A stretch of 64,000 nt of DNA, taken from NCBI GenBank assembly GCA_029259715.1, contig JAJDEP010000004.1, positions 1-64,000 of the forward strand, in the 5' to 3' direction. The first letter of the stretch is position 1. Every line of letters starts with the position of its first letter. This DNA comes from Planctomycetota bacterium. GTDB taxonomy: Bacteria > Planctomycetota > B15-G4. Positions 42,365 to 54,341 of the stretch are shown piece by piece. The position numbers were made by a program, and so were the translations under genes. The notes beneath the pieces are model-generated. The model ran no database searches. It saw only the letters and a program-made list of their open reading frames with translations, and was not told the origin of the DNA.

Positions 42365-44562
42365 CGCCCCTTCCCCATCCAGCGCGCGAGCAACGACTCG
42401 GAGACCAGCAACACCAGCAGAGTCCACAGCAAGGCGATCGCCAGGCCGCCGTCGCCCGCCTCGCGCCCCAGGTCGGCGTCCTCGTCGTCGGCCTCACCGA
42501 TGACGAAGTCGATGCCGGTCAGCAGCGGGTCGAGGGCGCCGACGTCGATGCGATCGAGGTCGCCTTCGCGGGCCTCCGGCAGCGCTGCCAGGGCGAGGGT
42601 CTGGCGACCCTGGGCGGTGTCGATGTCGAGGTCGTAGGCGCCCGCTTCCACCAACGGCGTGGCGTCGAGGGACAGCAGGCTGCGCGAGCCCGCGCGCTCG
42701 TATTCCGGCCGCGCGATCTCGTGCATGGCGCCCGACGGCAGGGTCAGCTGCACCCGCTGCGGCACGCCCTCCACGGTGAGCGAGGGGCTCTGCCCCACCG
42801 GCACGTTGGTGGCCGCCGGATCAGGGGCGGTGAGGTCGGAGAGCAGTTCGTGGATCAGCGGCACCCAGGTCGCCGGGAAGCGCGGCAGCAACGACCACGA
42901 GTCGTCGGCGCTGGTGGCCACCAGCACGATGCGGCCGCGCTCGAGCGCGCCCTCCACGATGGCCGGCGTGGTCTTGCCCAGGGCGCTGGCAAAGGACGCG
43001 AGCACCTCGGCGCCCTCGTCGGGAATCAACTCGCGCCACGCGAGCACGGGGACCTGCAGCAGCACGGCGAGTCGCGGATCCCCGAACAAGGCCAGCGGAC
43101 GCGGCGCCGGCTCGGACAGCACGAGGGTCACGTAGTCCTCGCCGCCCCGGCCGCCGGGATCGCCCTGCAGGGCGCCGATGCGCGCCGGAATGAGGCCGCG
43201 TGCGTGCAGGCTCTCGTTGTAGAGAGCGGGCTCCACCTCCGAACCGAGGAACCACAGCAACGGTGTGCCCGAGCGGGCGGCCTCGACGAGCGCGTCGGCG
43301 GCGGCCTCGGTCATGCCGCCCACGTTGGTCAGCGCGATGGCGTCGAAGCCGGCGAGATCGGAGGCGCTCTGCTCGAACACCGACAGCGGGCGCACCTCGG
43401 TGCGGAAGCGCACGCCCGCCGTGAGATTCCCGGGATCGAGGGCCAGGGCCAGGAACCCGCTCCCGCTCTCGAGCGGGTCACCGCCGGCCGGGAGGCCGTC
43501 GACGATGAGCACGCTCACGGCGGGACGCACGTCGAGGGCGAGGGAGCGCTTGTCGTCGAACGGCAGGTCGTCGCCCTCGAGCGCGAACGAGATGTGGTGC
43601 GCACCGGGCGAGTCGATGCGCAGGCGCATGGTCACGGGCACCGGCCGGTCGGGCGGCACCTCGAGGGACACGCGCTGACGCAGCTCACCGTCGAGGTAGA
43701 AGCCGCCCTCGACAGCCATGCGCGCCGACGCGCCGTGGTTGCGGATCACGGCGGTGAAGCCCAGGGGCTCGCCCGCCAGGGCCAGCGGCTGATCCGCGCT
43801 CAACGACTCGACGCCCAGGTTGACGGGCGTGCGCAGGGCCTCGTCGTCGCCGAAGGGCACGAGGCGCATGCGCCCGTTGCCGCGGTCGAGGATGGTGGCG
43901 AGCAGCTCCCCGAACGACGCGCTCAGACTGCCCCAGGTGAGCGTCTGCATGTCGGTGAAGACTTCGAGGTCGATGCGTCCGGGGCGCAACGGGCGCACGC
44001 GCTCGGCCACGAAGCGCACCGCGGCCACGACGTCGGCCACGCCACCCGGCGGGGGCAGGTCCTCCTCGAGGGCCTGCAGCGCCACGGAGGGCGGCGAACC
44101 GATGGGCGCCGCGAGGGTCGTGGCACTGCCCATGATCACGACGGTCACGCCGTCGCCGCGCTCGTCCGAGAGCCGGCGGATGCGCGCGCGCGCCGCGTCG
44201 AGCACGCGGTCGTCCAGCGACGCGCCGGGCGTCGTCTGACGGCCCATGCTCCCCGAGCGGTCGATCAGCAGCACGATGTCCCGGGGCCCCGAGCTCACCA
44301 GCGCCAGCGGGTTGTCGGAGGTGACGAAGGGCAGGGCCATGGCGAGTGCGGCCACCAACACCAGCAGGCACCGCAACAGGAGCAGCAGCAGCGACTCGAG
44401 CCGCAGTCGCTTGCGCCGCTCCTCGAAGGCCTGCCGCAGGAAGCGGATCGCCGCGAAGTCGCGCACGACGAAGCGCCGCCGGTTGAGGATGTGGATCACG
44501 ATCGGCACCGCCACCAACAGCGCACCCCACATCATCAACGGTGCGCCGAAGGCGGGGATCAT
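42361..44562 (-). CDS. BatA-like VWA membrane protein
   Basis: The 733-residue protein starts at an ATG overlapping the DUF58 stop. The N-terminus has the aerotolerance-type BatA layout: a membrane segment PLMMWGALLVAVPIVIHIL, the basic NRRRFVVRDFAAIRFL, then a second membrane segment. A VWA domain follows with a complete MIDAS start DRSGSMG near residue 98. Later regions are beta-rich, and the last membrane segment is near residue 710-728 (LAIALLWTLLVLLVSESLL). MoxR ATPases act as chaperones on such VWA proteins. Confidence 0.82.
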   Translation of the reverse strand: MIPAFGAPLMMWGALLVAVPIVIHILNRRRFVVRDFAAIRFLRQAFEERRKRLRLESLLLLLLRCLLVLVAALAMALPFVTSDNPLALVSSGPRDIVLLIDRSGSMGRQTTPGASLDDRVLDAARARIRRLSDERGDGVTVVIMGSATTLAAPIGSPPSVALQALEEDLPPPGGVADVVAAVRFVAERVRPLRPGRIDLEVFTDMQTLTWGSLSASFGELLATILDRGNGRMRLVPFGDDEALRTPVNLGVESLSADQPLALAGEPLGFTAVIRNHGASARMAVEGGFYLDGELRQRVSLEVPPDRPVPVTMRLRIDSPGAHHISFALEGDDLPFDDKRSLALDVRPAVSVLIVDGLPAGGDPLESGSGFLALALDPGNLTAGVRFRTEVRPLSVFEQSASDLAGFDAIALTNVGGMTEAAADALVEAARSGTPLLWFLGSEVEPALYNESLHARGLIPARIGALQGDPGGRGGEDYVTLVLSEPAPRPLALFGDPRLAVLLQVPVLAWRELIPDEGAEVLASFASALGKTTPAIVEGALERGRIVLVATSADDSWSLLPRFPATWVPLIHELLSDLTAPDPAATNVPVGQSPSLTVEGVPQRVQLTLPSGAMHEIARPEYERAGSRSLLSLDATPLVEAGAYDLDIDTAQGRQTLALAALPEAREGDLDRIDVGALDPLLTGIDFVIGEADDEDADLGREAGDGGLAIALLWTLLVLLVSESLLARWMGKGR

Positions 44563-45503
44563 CGCCGCTGCCCACGCCGCGCCATGCGACTGCCCAGGAA
44601 GGCGGACAGGCTGTACTGCAGCGGTGTGCCGGTGTCGAGCAGGCAGTAGTCGATGTTGCGGCCGTGGCACAGCCGGCGGATGTCCGCACGCCAGCGCTCG
44701 ACCACGCCGAGGTAGCTGGTGCGCAGGGCCGCGGCATCCACCAGCAGGCGCTCCTCGGTCTCCATGCCCTCGAAGCGCGTCAGGCTGTCGAAGGGGAACT
44801 CCAGCTCATCGGGATGCATGACGTGCAACACGATGCTGTCGTGCCCGCGCGTGCACAGCCGGTCGAGTCCGCGGGCCACCGTATCGAGGTCGCCGAACAG
44901 GTCCGACACGAGCACGACGATGCCCGGCCGGGCAATGCGGTCGGACAAGCGGCCCAGCACCGACTCAAAGTCGGTCTCGCCCTCGGGCTCGCGCCCGGCC
45001 AGCGAGGTCAGGATGGGCACCATGTGCCCCTGGCTCGTGGAGGCCTGCAGCACGCGGTCGAGCTTCTCGTCGAACAACGCCATGGCGGCGCCGTCGCGGT
45101 CGCGCAAGACCAGATGGGCCAGGCTCGCGGCGATCTGGCAGGCGTAGTCGTACTTGCTGACCCCGTCGCCCTTGTCCGCGCCGTAACCCATCGAGCCGCT
45201 GGCGTCGACGATCATCGTTGCTTCGAGGTTGGTCTCCTCCTCGTAGCGCTTGATGGCCAGCCGGTCGTTGCGCGCATAGGCGCGCCAGTCGAGGTGGCGC
45301 AGGTCGTCACCCTGCACGTAGGGGCGTCGGTCGACGAACTCGACGGACACGCCGTTGTGCGGGCTGCGGTGGCGCCCGGCGAGGAAGCCGTCCACGGTCT
45401 TGGCCGCCACCAGCGACAGGTGCTGGACGCGTTCGGCGACCCGTGGGTCGAGCTCGACCCGCCGCGGCCGCGACGGTGAGCCGGATGAAGACGAGGAGGC
45501 CAA
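44559..45503 (-). CDS. DUF58 domain protein (VWA-like)
   Basis: The family core is clear: YVQGDDLRHLDWRAYARNDR (~residue 62) leads into KRYEEETNLEATMIVDASGS with the MIDAS-like DASGSMGYG near residue 100. Such proteins are encoded beside MoxR ATPases almost universally. I chose the TTG at 45503, two bases after the moxR stop and with GAGGG upstream, giving 314 residues. A GTG at 45548 inside moxR would add 15 residues. The stop overlaps the next VWA gene. Confidence 0.88.
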   Translation of the reverse strand: MASSSSSGSPSRPRRVELDPRVAERVQHLSLVAAKTVDGFLAGRHRSPHNGVSVEFVDRRPYVQGDDLRHLDWRAYARNDRLAIKRYEEETNLEATMIVDASGSMGYGADKGDGVSKYDYACQIAASLAHLVLRDRDGAAMALFDEKLDRVLQASTSQGHMVPILTSLAGREPEGETDFESVLGRLSDRIARPGIVVLVSDLFGDLDTVARGLDRLCTRGHDSIVLHVMHPDELEFPFDSLTRFEGMETEERLLVDAAALRTSYLGVVERWRADIRRLCHGRNIDYCLLDTGTPLQYSLSAFLGSRMARRGQRR

Positions 45504-45504
45504 C

Positions 45505-46557
<1,053 letters not shown>

Positions 46558-46627
46558 CGTTGTCCTCTTTCTCTACTGTCTCTGCGGTGAAAGGCGTCTC
46601 GGCGAGCGAGCGAGGGCTCGATTCAGC

Positions 46628-48679
46628 CTAGGGGCGCTGCTCCCAACACTCCACTTTCATTTGGCGCATGCCGGTCGGGGAGAGCGCGATGAGCCCGCCT
46701 CGAACGGCATGGACGGCCACGACGGGCTCGGACGCCGCCGGCCGGCTCAAGAGCACCGGGTCGGCGGCCAGATCGAGCACACTGTACGCCCGGACGCCCG
46801 CCGACGTGGGCACGAACACATGGCCGTCCAGTCCACCTGTGAGCAGGGGCCGCGTGGGCAACGGCTGGCGCAGGGTCCCGGTCACGTCGACCCGCTCGCC
46901 GGGCGGGAGCGCCGGGCTGGCGGCGAGCTGGCGACCGTCGGGTCCGATCAGCACCAGGCGGAAGACGCCGTTGCGCAATTCGGTGAGCAGGATCGACGGC
47001 GAAGCCCGTTCCCACGGGTCGGGCAGCAGGCCCACGACATGCCTCCGCCACATGCGCTCGATGGGGTCGTCGAGGATCACGTGGCCGGCCACCCCCAACT
47101 CCCGGGAGAGGACATAGAGGTAGCGGGAGTCCGAGGGCGCCACGACGATCCGGTCGTCCCAGACCCGCACGGGCTCGTGGTCCCATCCGCCGGTGTCCAC
47201 GAGGTAGGCGTGGTCGTAGGTGTCGGGATCGAGGGGGAACAGCCGGTCGTAGAGGAAGGTGAAGCGGGGCCGCCCGGTGAAGGCGTCGACGGCAGCCACC
47301 GCGCCGAAGCCCGTGCAGGCGTAGAGGATGCCGTCCTGCTCGGCCACGGCGGCCTCCCGGGCCCGTTTGTCGAGGTTCCACCAGTCGGAGGTCGCCTGAC
47401 GGCTGGCGAAGCGCTCCACCGCGGCCCCGCGCACCAGGGGCGTCTCGAACAGGCGCTCCCCCGTCTCCAGCGAGGCGCACACCAACGAGACCTCGGTGGT
47501 GAGCCCGCTGCGGAACAGCAGGGCGAACACCCGCCCGCCGCGCACCAGCGGCGGCCCGAAGGCGCTGCTCGAGTTCGTAGCGGACGCCCACGGCTCCTCG
47601 TCGCCGCGCAGCACCCAGGCCACCTCCTCGGCGCCCCCTGCGAGATCCACCGCGTCGAGGTCGACCGCAGCGAGGTGGGCGTCGCGAGGATGATGGGCCC
47701 GCGGCTCGGGCTCGTTGCCGGGGATCACGTTGAGCGGTACGACGAGCCGGTCGCCACGACGGGCCAGGGCCATACGACGCGGCTGGGGCAGCCCGGCCGC
47801 GCGGAGGCCGATGCGCAGCGACGGCAGCGGCCAGGGCCGGTCGGTGAGCGTGGTCTCGACCCAGCCCATGCGGCCATCGCCGAGGTCCGCCCGTCGCGAT
47901 CGACCCGTCGGTCCGGTGTCGACGACCGGGTCACCGCGCGAGACACCGAACAAGCCGATGCCGCGCAGGATCAAGAGCTCGTCGTCGCGCCCCTCGGTGA
48001 CCAGGGGCCAGCTGTCGGACGACCACGAGTGCCAGCTCTCGAAGGAGAAGCGCCACTCCAGCCGGCGGGGATCGAGAACGGGGTCCCCGCCTTCACCGGG
48101 GCGACGCTCGGCGGCCGCCCGGGCGAGCGCCGCGGCGCCGGTCAGGTCGCCGGCCCGGCCGGCGAGGGCCTCGGCCGCCCACCACTCGCCCCGCTCGAAA
48201 TAAAGTCGCGCCGCCGCCAGGGCGCCGACGCGGGTGGCCGTCAGGCTCAGGGGCCCGGCGGCCGCTTCCAACAAGGCGTCGAGGTCCCGGTCGCGCCGGG
48301 CCAGATCCACGCGCTGCCCCGCCTCCGCCTCGATCCGCTGCGCCACCACGCCGGTGGGATCCAGGAGAGCCAGGTGCAGGGCCCGATCGAGCACCGGCAC
48401 ATGGGTCCTCGGCCCGAACGGCACGAGATCGGTCGCGGGCGAGGCGCGCAGGTCGCGCACCACCGTCATCACGGCGTCGGCATCGCCCAGGGCGAGGCCC
48501 TCTCGGAGCTGATTCAGCGACCGCCGCGCCTCGGCTCCGCCCTCGAGGGGCAACGTCGACCCGTTGTGGTAGTCGCTGCCCTCGGGCACGAGGAACTGGG
48601 CGGACGACGGGGACGCGCCGAGCGCCGCGAGCAGCAACATCCAACCGGCGACGACGAGCGCGGACCCGCGTGGCCTCAA
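46628..48679 (-). CDS. Secreted PQQ-like beta-propeller protein
   Basis: I chose the TTG at 48679, overlapping the upstream stop as TTGA, because it starts exactly at a signal peptide (RPRGSALVVAGWMLLLAALG, cleavage near SSAQF). This gives 683 residues. An upstream helical segment is followed by propeller blades from ~residue 220, such as ILYACTGFGAVAAVDAFTG and RYLYVLSRELGVAGHVILDD. It resembles in type the giant PQQ protein at 35676-40010. Its function is unknown. It lies between the ftsB-like gene and moxR on the same strand. Confidence 0.77.
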   Translation of the reverse strand: MRPRGSALVVAGWMLLLAALGASPSSAQFLVPEGSDYHNGSTLPLEGGAEARRSLNQLREGLALGDADAVMTVVRDLRASPATDLVPFGPRTHVPVLDRALHLALLDPTGVVAQRIEAEAGQRVDLARRDRDLDALLEAAAGPLSLTATRVGALAAARLYFERGEWWAAEALAGRAGDLTGAAALARAAAERRPGEGGDPVLDPRRLEWRFSFESWHSWSSDSWPLVTEGRDDELLILRGIGLFGVSRGDPVVDTGPTGRSRRADLGDGRMGWVETTLTDRPWPLPSLRIGLRAAGLPQPRRMALARRGDRLVVPLNVIPGNEPEPRAHHPRDAHLAAVDLDAVDLAGGAEEVAWVLRGDEEPWASATNSSSAFGPPLVRGGRVFALLFRSGLTTEVSLVCASLETGERLFETPLVRGAAVERFASRQATSDWWNLDKRAREAAVAEQDGILYACTGFGAVAAVDAFTGRPRFTFLYDRLFPLDPDTYDHAYLVDTGGWDHEPVRVWDDRIVVAPSDSRYLYVLSRELGVAGHVILDDPIERMWRRHVVGLLPDPWERASPSILLTELRNGVFRLVLIGPDGRQLAASPALPPGERVDVTGTLRQPLPTRPLLTGGLDGHVFVPTSAGVRAYSVLDLAADPVLLSRPAASEPVVAVHAVRGGLIALSPTGMRQMKVECWEQRP

Positions 48680-49002
48680 CGGCCGCCCGGCTGGGCCTCC
48701 TCGCCGTCGTCCTGATCCGGCGTGATCACGATGGGACCGGGGATCGCCGGCGAGAGTCGTTCGAGCTCGGCGACGCGCACGCGCAGCAAGGGATCGTGCT
48801 GGATCGCCTCGGCGTAGGATTCGAGTCGCGAACTCTCCTGGCGCCGAGCCTGCACGTGGGCTTCCTTCTCCAGGAGAGCCGATCGGACTCGCTCCTTCTG
48901 TTCGATGGCGGGCAGCGTCGAGCGCACGAGAATCCAGGCCATCGCGGCCGTGAGCAGCAGCGCGAGACCGTAACGACCCAGCATCCCCGACCGTCCCTCC
49001 AT
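48676..49002 (-). CDS. FtsB/DivIC-like septum formation initiator family protein
   Basis: The 108-residue protein has the FtsB/DivIC layout: a short cytoplasmic start, one membrane segment (residues ~9-25, YGLALLLTAAMAWILVR), then a coiled coil (IEQKERVRSALLEKEAHVQA). The DPLLRVRVAELERL...PGPIVI segment corresponds to the post-coil motif of the family. The position directly downstream of enolase is a conserved location for ftsB in many bacteria. FtsB links early and late division proteins. The match is by architecture and context, and the C-terminal acidic tail is atypical. Confidence 0.65.
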   Translation of the reverse strand: MEGRSGMLGRYGLALLLTAAMAWILVRSTLPAIEQKERVRSALLEKEAHVQARRQESSRLESYAEAIQHDPLLRVRVAELERLSPAIPGPIVITPDQDDGEEAQPGGR

Positions 49003-49110
49003 GACTCACGGACGTTACGCCAAGGGGAACGTGCCCCCGAAGGAAAACCGGAGGCGCGGAGCGAAAACGGCGCCGGGCCTCGGCGTGTTAGGGAGAAGTC
49101 AGGTTCCGGT

Positions 49111-49140
49111 CGCGCGATCCGGGCCCGATCGGGTCGCGCG
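49111..49140 (-). terminator. Hairpin downstream of enolase
   Basis: Arms 49111-49120 and 49131-49140 form a 10-position stem (nine pairs, one mismatch) just after the eno stop at 49149. It lacks a T-tract, so it may be a weak or Rho-assisted terminator or a 3' stabiliser. Confidence 0.4.
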
Positions 49141-49148
49141 CCGACGGA

Positions 49149-50453
<1,305 letters not shown>

Positions 50454-50544
50454 TTACGCCGCGCCCCCATCGGGCGGAAGAGCGGCCGACCGGTTCGTCA
50501 GGCCCGAGACATCCCCGGACTCCTCACCGGATGTCGCGGAGCAG

Positions 50545-52434
50545 CTACTGCGTCGTCAGGCGCATCGCGTTGGTGAGCGACACCCCGCCGGGAGCCGTCG
50601 GGTCGACCACCGCCGTGTGGGCCCACATGTTCGTGCCGACCGGGAAGCTGAAGTTCCAGTTGAACGGCAGTGTCAACTCGCCGGCGCCGTCGGTGATGAG
50701 CAGGATCTGCGACGCGAAGGGGAAGGCCTTGAGCGTGCCGGCCATGAACGGCACCGGCGTCGACGAGAACGCAACGAACATCACGGTCACGGCGCTCGGC
50801 GGTGTGTTGGTCAGGTACATCTCGCCCGTCGTGCCGAACTGCAGCGGCCCGGTGCCGTCGAGGCTCGGCGGGCCGAGCGCCCCCGCGATGGAGCAGCCTT
50901 CGTCGGTCCACGGCGCGGGCGGCAGGTTGCCCACCGCGGCGCCCATGTTCGGGAACGGACCGATGTTGCCGCCGAAGCCGGTCTGCGCCAGCCCCGTCGT
51001 CACGAGCTGCGTGCGCATCTCGATCGAGTCGAAGCGTCGCTGCAGCTTCTGCTCGACCTTCTGCTGCAACATCAACGCCGCCGAGGCGACGAAGGGCGAG
51101 GCACTGCTCGTCCCGCTGAAGAAGCCGGTGTAGCGCTGGTTCTTGTCGCCGCCGTACTCGGCGAACGCCCCGTATCCGGTGGTGAAGACGCTCTCTCCCC
51201 ACCCCTGCACGTCGACCCGCGAACCGTGACTCGAGAAGCTGAGCTTCTGATGCGTGGTGTCGGCACTACCGGCGCCCACGATCAGCGCCCCGCTGTCGCC
51301 CAGCCCGAGCCAGGCCGCGAAACCCGGACCGTCGAGGTCCTGGTTCCCGTTGCCCGCGGCGCCGACCACGATGACGCCGGCATCCGTGCCCGCCTTCACG
51401 ACGATCCACATGGAGGCTTCGGACTCGACCGGCGCGCCTGATCCTGATTGCATCTCGAGCAGCACCACGTCACCGGCGTCGGCGGCGGCGACCGCATTCG
51501 TCACGCAGGTGAGTCGGCGCAATCCCTGCTCCAGCGACCACTCGGTGTAGGCGTGGACCTCGGCGTCAGGCGCCATGCCGGTGATGCCGTAGGCGTTGGC
51601 CGTGGCGGCGATCTCGCCCAGCACCGCGGTGCCGTGCTCGTCCCAGGTGTTGATCGCCACCTGCGGATGGACCGTCTGCCCCGGCTCGGTCTGGACCCCG
51701 ATGTCCTCGAGGTCTTCGTGGGTCAGCACCCACCCGTATTCGCAATCGAAGAGGCGGATGCCCGCGCCGGTCAGCCCGGTGCTCGCGGCCCAGTCCGAGT
51801 TGAGGCCGGGGTTGGGCCCGCGATATCCCTGCTGGAATTCGAGGTTGGGCGTGACGGGCGAGATGTCGCCGGGCGGCGGCGCGCCGAGGGTCTGGATCTC
51901 GGCGAACTCGACGCTCTCGAAGGCGGTCAGGCGATCACCCAACGCCTCGAGGCGCGCGAGGTCGGCCGCGACACCATCGGCGCCGGGGACATGGACGCGC
52001 AACATCCCGGCCAGGTCGGGCTGGGCGACTCCCGAGCGGCGGGCCGCCCGTTGCTCGAGTCCGGCCAGTGTCTCTTCGGGCAGGCGGATCAGCGGTGAGA
52101 ACGTCACGCCGACCTCGAGAGCCCACGCAGCGACGTCGGTGAGATCTTGTCCGCCGCGGGACACCGGTCGCCCGTCCTCGGCGCGCACCCGGGCCGCATC
52201 GACGAACTTCACCATCAGACGACGCTCGTAGGGAATCGGACTGGGCAGCAGGTCGGCCGCGAGGAGGGCCCGCACGGGCGCCTTCGGCACCGGCCGTCGC
52301 GCGAGCAGGCCGGCCTCCCCGCCAACGGGCACGACGGCAGCGGTGTCCTGCGGACCAGAGGTCGCGGACGTCCCGGCGGGAGCCAGGACGAGGATCGCCA
52401 CCGCGGCGACAGAGAAGGCGAGGGCGATGCGCAT
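50545..52434 (-). CDS. Secreted S8 family serine peptidase (subtilase)
   Basis: The ATG at 52434 begins a signal peptide (MRIALAFSVAAVAILVLAPAG) and gives 629 residues. The catalytic triad of subtilases is visible: Asp in RLFDCEYGWVLTHEDL (~residue 225), His in DEHGTAVLGEIAA (~260) and Ser in FSGTSSASPFVASAAL (~445). The oxyanion Asn may lie in VGAAGNGNQDLD (~365). Residues ~30-190 look like a propeptide-like region, and ~480-629 form a beta-rich C-terminal domain. The protein is probably extracellular. It is divergent from psd. Confidence 0.9.
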   Translation of the reverse strand: MRIALAFSVAAVAILVLAPAGTSATSGPQDTAAVVPVGGEAGLLARRPVPKAPVRALLAADLLPSPIPYERRLMVKFVDAARVRAEDGRPVSRGGQDLTDVAAWALEVGVTFSPLIRLPEETLAGLEQRAARRSGVAQPDLAGMLRVHVPGADGVAADLARLEALGDRLTAFESVEFAEIQTLGAPPPGDISPVTPNLEFQQGYRGPNPGLNSDWAASTGLTGAGIRLFDCEYGWVLTHEDLEDIGVQTEPGQTVHPQVAINTWDEHGTAVLGEIAATANAYGITGMAPDAEVHAYTEWSLEQGLRRLTCVTNAVAAADAGDVVLLEMQSGSGAPVESEASMWIVVKAGTDAGVIVVGAAGNGNQDLDGPGFAAWLGLGDSGALIVGAGSADTTHQKLSFSSHGSRVDVQGWGESVFTTGYGAFAEYGGDKNQRYTGFFSGTSSASPFVASAALMLQQKVEQKLQRRFDSIEMRTQLVTTGLAQTGFGGNIGPFPNMGAAVGNLPPAPWTDEGCSIAGALGPPSLDGTGPLQFGTTGEMYLTNTPPSAVTVMFVAFSSTPVPFMAGTLKAFPFASQILLITDGAGELTLPFNWNFSFPVGTNMWAHTAVVDPTAPGGVSLTNAMRLTTQ

Positions 52435-52728
52435 CAAGCGGCGTCTCAGCAGGCTCGGTGAGGAGGATCCGGCGGCGCCCCGCCCCAGCGGGCGATTCGG
52501 GTCGGGCGGCCTTCGGGTGGGGTCGGGACGGAGGTGACGGCGGCGCCGAGCACGTCGAGGCACCTCGCGCACCCTCAGTCTACGACAAGATCGCCCCCAC
52601 GGGACCGGCCGCCGGCCGCCGGCCGAAACCGGTCGATCGGGCACGCAGGGGGGGCAGCACACGCTTCCGGGCGCCTCCAGGGGCGTGGCCCGTGCGGCCC
52701 CCGCCTCCAGGCGTTACCTTCTCCGGCC
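52435..52728. other. Divergent intergenic region between subtilase and psd
   Basis: This 294-bp gap should hold both divergent promoters, but no clear -35/-10 pair is visible. A GC-only tandem stretch at 52603-52625 (ccggccgccggccgccggccg) flanked by accgg/ccggt can form a strong hairpin. No convincing small gene is seen; open frames entering psd from upstream lack a start with a ribosome-binding site. Confidence 0.5.
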
Positions 52729-53391
52729 ATGCGCTGGCCCTTCACGACCTACGCCACGGGCACCCTGCTCGCCTTCACCCTGCCGCTGCTGGCCCTCACG
52801 GTGGTGCTCAAGCGGACGGCGCCGGGAGTCTGGTGGCTGCTGCCCCTGGCCCTGGCCCTCTTCGTGTTCTCGTTCTTCCGCGACCCCCAGCGCTCGGCGC
52901 CGGGCGGCGAGGACGAGCTGGCCTCCCCCGCCGACGGCCTGGTGAGCGACATCGTCACCCTCGAGGATCCCGCCCTCGGGCGCTCCAGCGTGCGCATCGG
53001 CATCTTCCTCTCGGTCTTCGACGTGCACGTCAACCGCGTGCCCTGCTCGGGAACCATCGTGCGCGTCGATCACCGTGAGGGCGGCTTCCACGACGCCCGC
53101 GACGATCGCGCCATCGCAGAGAACCAGGCCGCCACCATCGTCATCGAACGGCCCGACGGTCGGCAGGTCGGCGTACGCCAGATCACCGGACTCATCGCGC
53201 GCCGCATCATCTGCCCCGTGCAACCGGGCGATCCCGTGGTGCGCGGCGACCGCTACGGCATGATCCGCTTCGGCTCGCGCACCGAGCTCATCATCGACGT
53301 CGACGACCTCGACGAGGTGCTGGTGAGCGTCGGCGATCGTGTGCGCGGCGGCGAGACCATCCTGGCCCGGATGCAGGCGGCGGCCCGGTGA
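52729..53391 (+). CDS. psd: Phosphatidylserine decarboxylase proenzyme
   Basis: This enzyme decarboxylates phosphatidylserine to phosphatidylethanolamine at the membrane. The ATG at 52729 gives 220 residues, the short bacterial type. N-terminal membrane helices (~residues 10-48) precede FFRDPQRSAP, PADGLVSDI and the catalytic His in FLSVFDVHVNRVP. The self-cleavage site that makes the pyruvoyl group is Gly182-Ser183 in RFGSRTELII. The stop overlaps the pssA start (GTGA), pairing the two steps of PE synthesis. Confidence 0.94.
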   Translation: MRWPFTTYATGTLLAFTLPLLALTVVLKRTAPGVWWLLPLALALFVFSFFRDPQRSAPGGEDELASPADGLVSDIVTLEDPALGRSSVRIGIFLSVFDVHVNRVPCSGTIVRVDHREGGFHDARDDRAIAENQAATIVIERPDGRQVGVRQITGLIARRIICPVQPGDPVVRGDRYGMIRFGSRTELIIDVDDLDEVLVSVGDRVRGGETILARMQAAAR

Positions 53392-54341
53392 ACCTCGGCG
53401 GCGAGACCCGCGTCCCCCTGTTGCCGACGCTGTTCACGCTGGGCAACCTGCTGTGCGGCTTCATCGCCATCGCCAAGGCCATCGACGCGCTGCAGTCGTC
53501 GACCGGCGACGGCGTCCTCGACCCGGCCTTCGCCACCGAGCTCACCAAGGGCTGCTGGTTCGTGGTGGCCGCGATGATCTTCGACGCGCTCGACGGACGC
53601 ATCGCGCGCATGACCGGGCAGCAGTCGCCCTTCGGGGCCATGCTCGACTCGCTCTCCGACCTGGTCACCTTCGGCGTCGCGCCCGCGTTCATCGCCAAGG
53701 TCGGCTACGAGCACACCATGGATGCGCTGGGCCAGCGCTATCGCCCGAGCGTGGTGACCGGTTTCTGTGCGCTCTACTTGATCTGCGCCGCGCTGCGCCT
53801 GGCGCGCTTCAATGCCGACAGCGGCGAGGACGAGTCGGAGCACCACACCTTCAGCGGACTGCCGTCTCCGGCCGCGGCCGGATTCGTCGTGGCCTGCTGC
53901 TTCTTCATCTTCGGCGGCACCAGCGAGATCGGCCTGAGTGACGCCGCGGCCGCGTCCGTCGGCGCCGCCCTGCTCCGCGCCCTGCCCTACCTCGCCGCCG
54001 GCCTCGGCGTGCTGATGATCTCCCGCGTTCCGTACGTCCACGTGTTCCAGCGCTACGTCGGCCTGCGCCTCCGCGCCAGCATGATGGTGCGGCTGGTGCT
54101 GATCATCTGGGTGGCCGTGCAATGGCACGAATGGGCCCTGTTCCTGCTGATCAGCGTGTACGTGCTGGGCGGCCTGTTCCTCGGGCTGCGCGCCTCGCGG
54201 GCAGGCCGCTCCCCCGTCGAGGACCTGCCGGTGCCGCCCGGCGATGGCACCCTGCCCGAGCCCCGCCACACCCCGCCTCAGGGCTCTCCGCCGGACGACT
54301 CCCCACCGCACGCATCCGGGCCCACGGGAGGCGCGACGTGA
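53388..54341 (+). CDS. pssA: CDP-diacylglycerol-serine O-phosphatidyltransferase
   Basis: This enzyme makes phosphatidylserine from CDP-diacylglycerol and serine. The 317-residue protein has the CDP-alcohol phosphatidyltransferase motif DG..AR........G...D...D as DGRIARMTGQQSPFGAMLD plus SLSD (~residues 67-90). About eight membrane segments and a disordered proline-rich C-terminal tail (~residues 270-317) follow. The GTG start overlaps the psd stop, and its own stop overlaps the folK start (GTGA). Confidence 0.94.
   Translation: MNLGGETRVPLLPTLFTLGNLLCGFIAIAKAIDALQSSTGDGVLDPAFATELTKGCWFVVAAMIFDALDGRIARMTGQQSPFGAMLDSLSDLVTFGVAPAFIAKVGYEHTMDALGQRYRPSVVTGFCALYLICAALRLARFNADSGEDESEHHTFSGLPSPAAAGFVVACCFFIFGGTSEIGLSDAAAASVGAALLRALPYLAAGLGVLMISRVPYVHVFQRYVGLRLRASMMVRLVLIIWVAVQWHEWALFLLISVYVLGGLFLGLRASRAGRSPVEDLPVPPGDGTLPEPRHTPPQGSPPDDSPPHASGPTGGAT

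Noticed and set aside
52534..52728. N-terminal extension of phosphatidylserine decarboxylase
   Set aside because: The extra residues are proline/arginine-rich with no homology pattern; the ATG at 52729 begins exactly at the family-like membrane helix.
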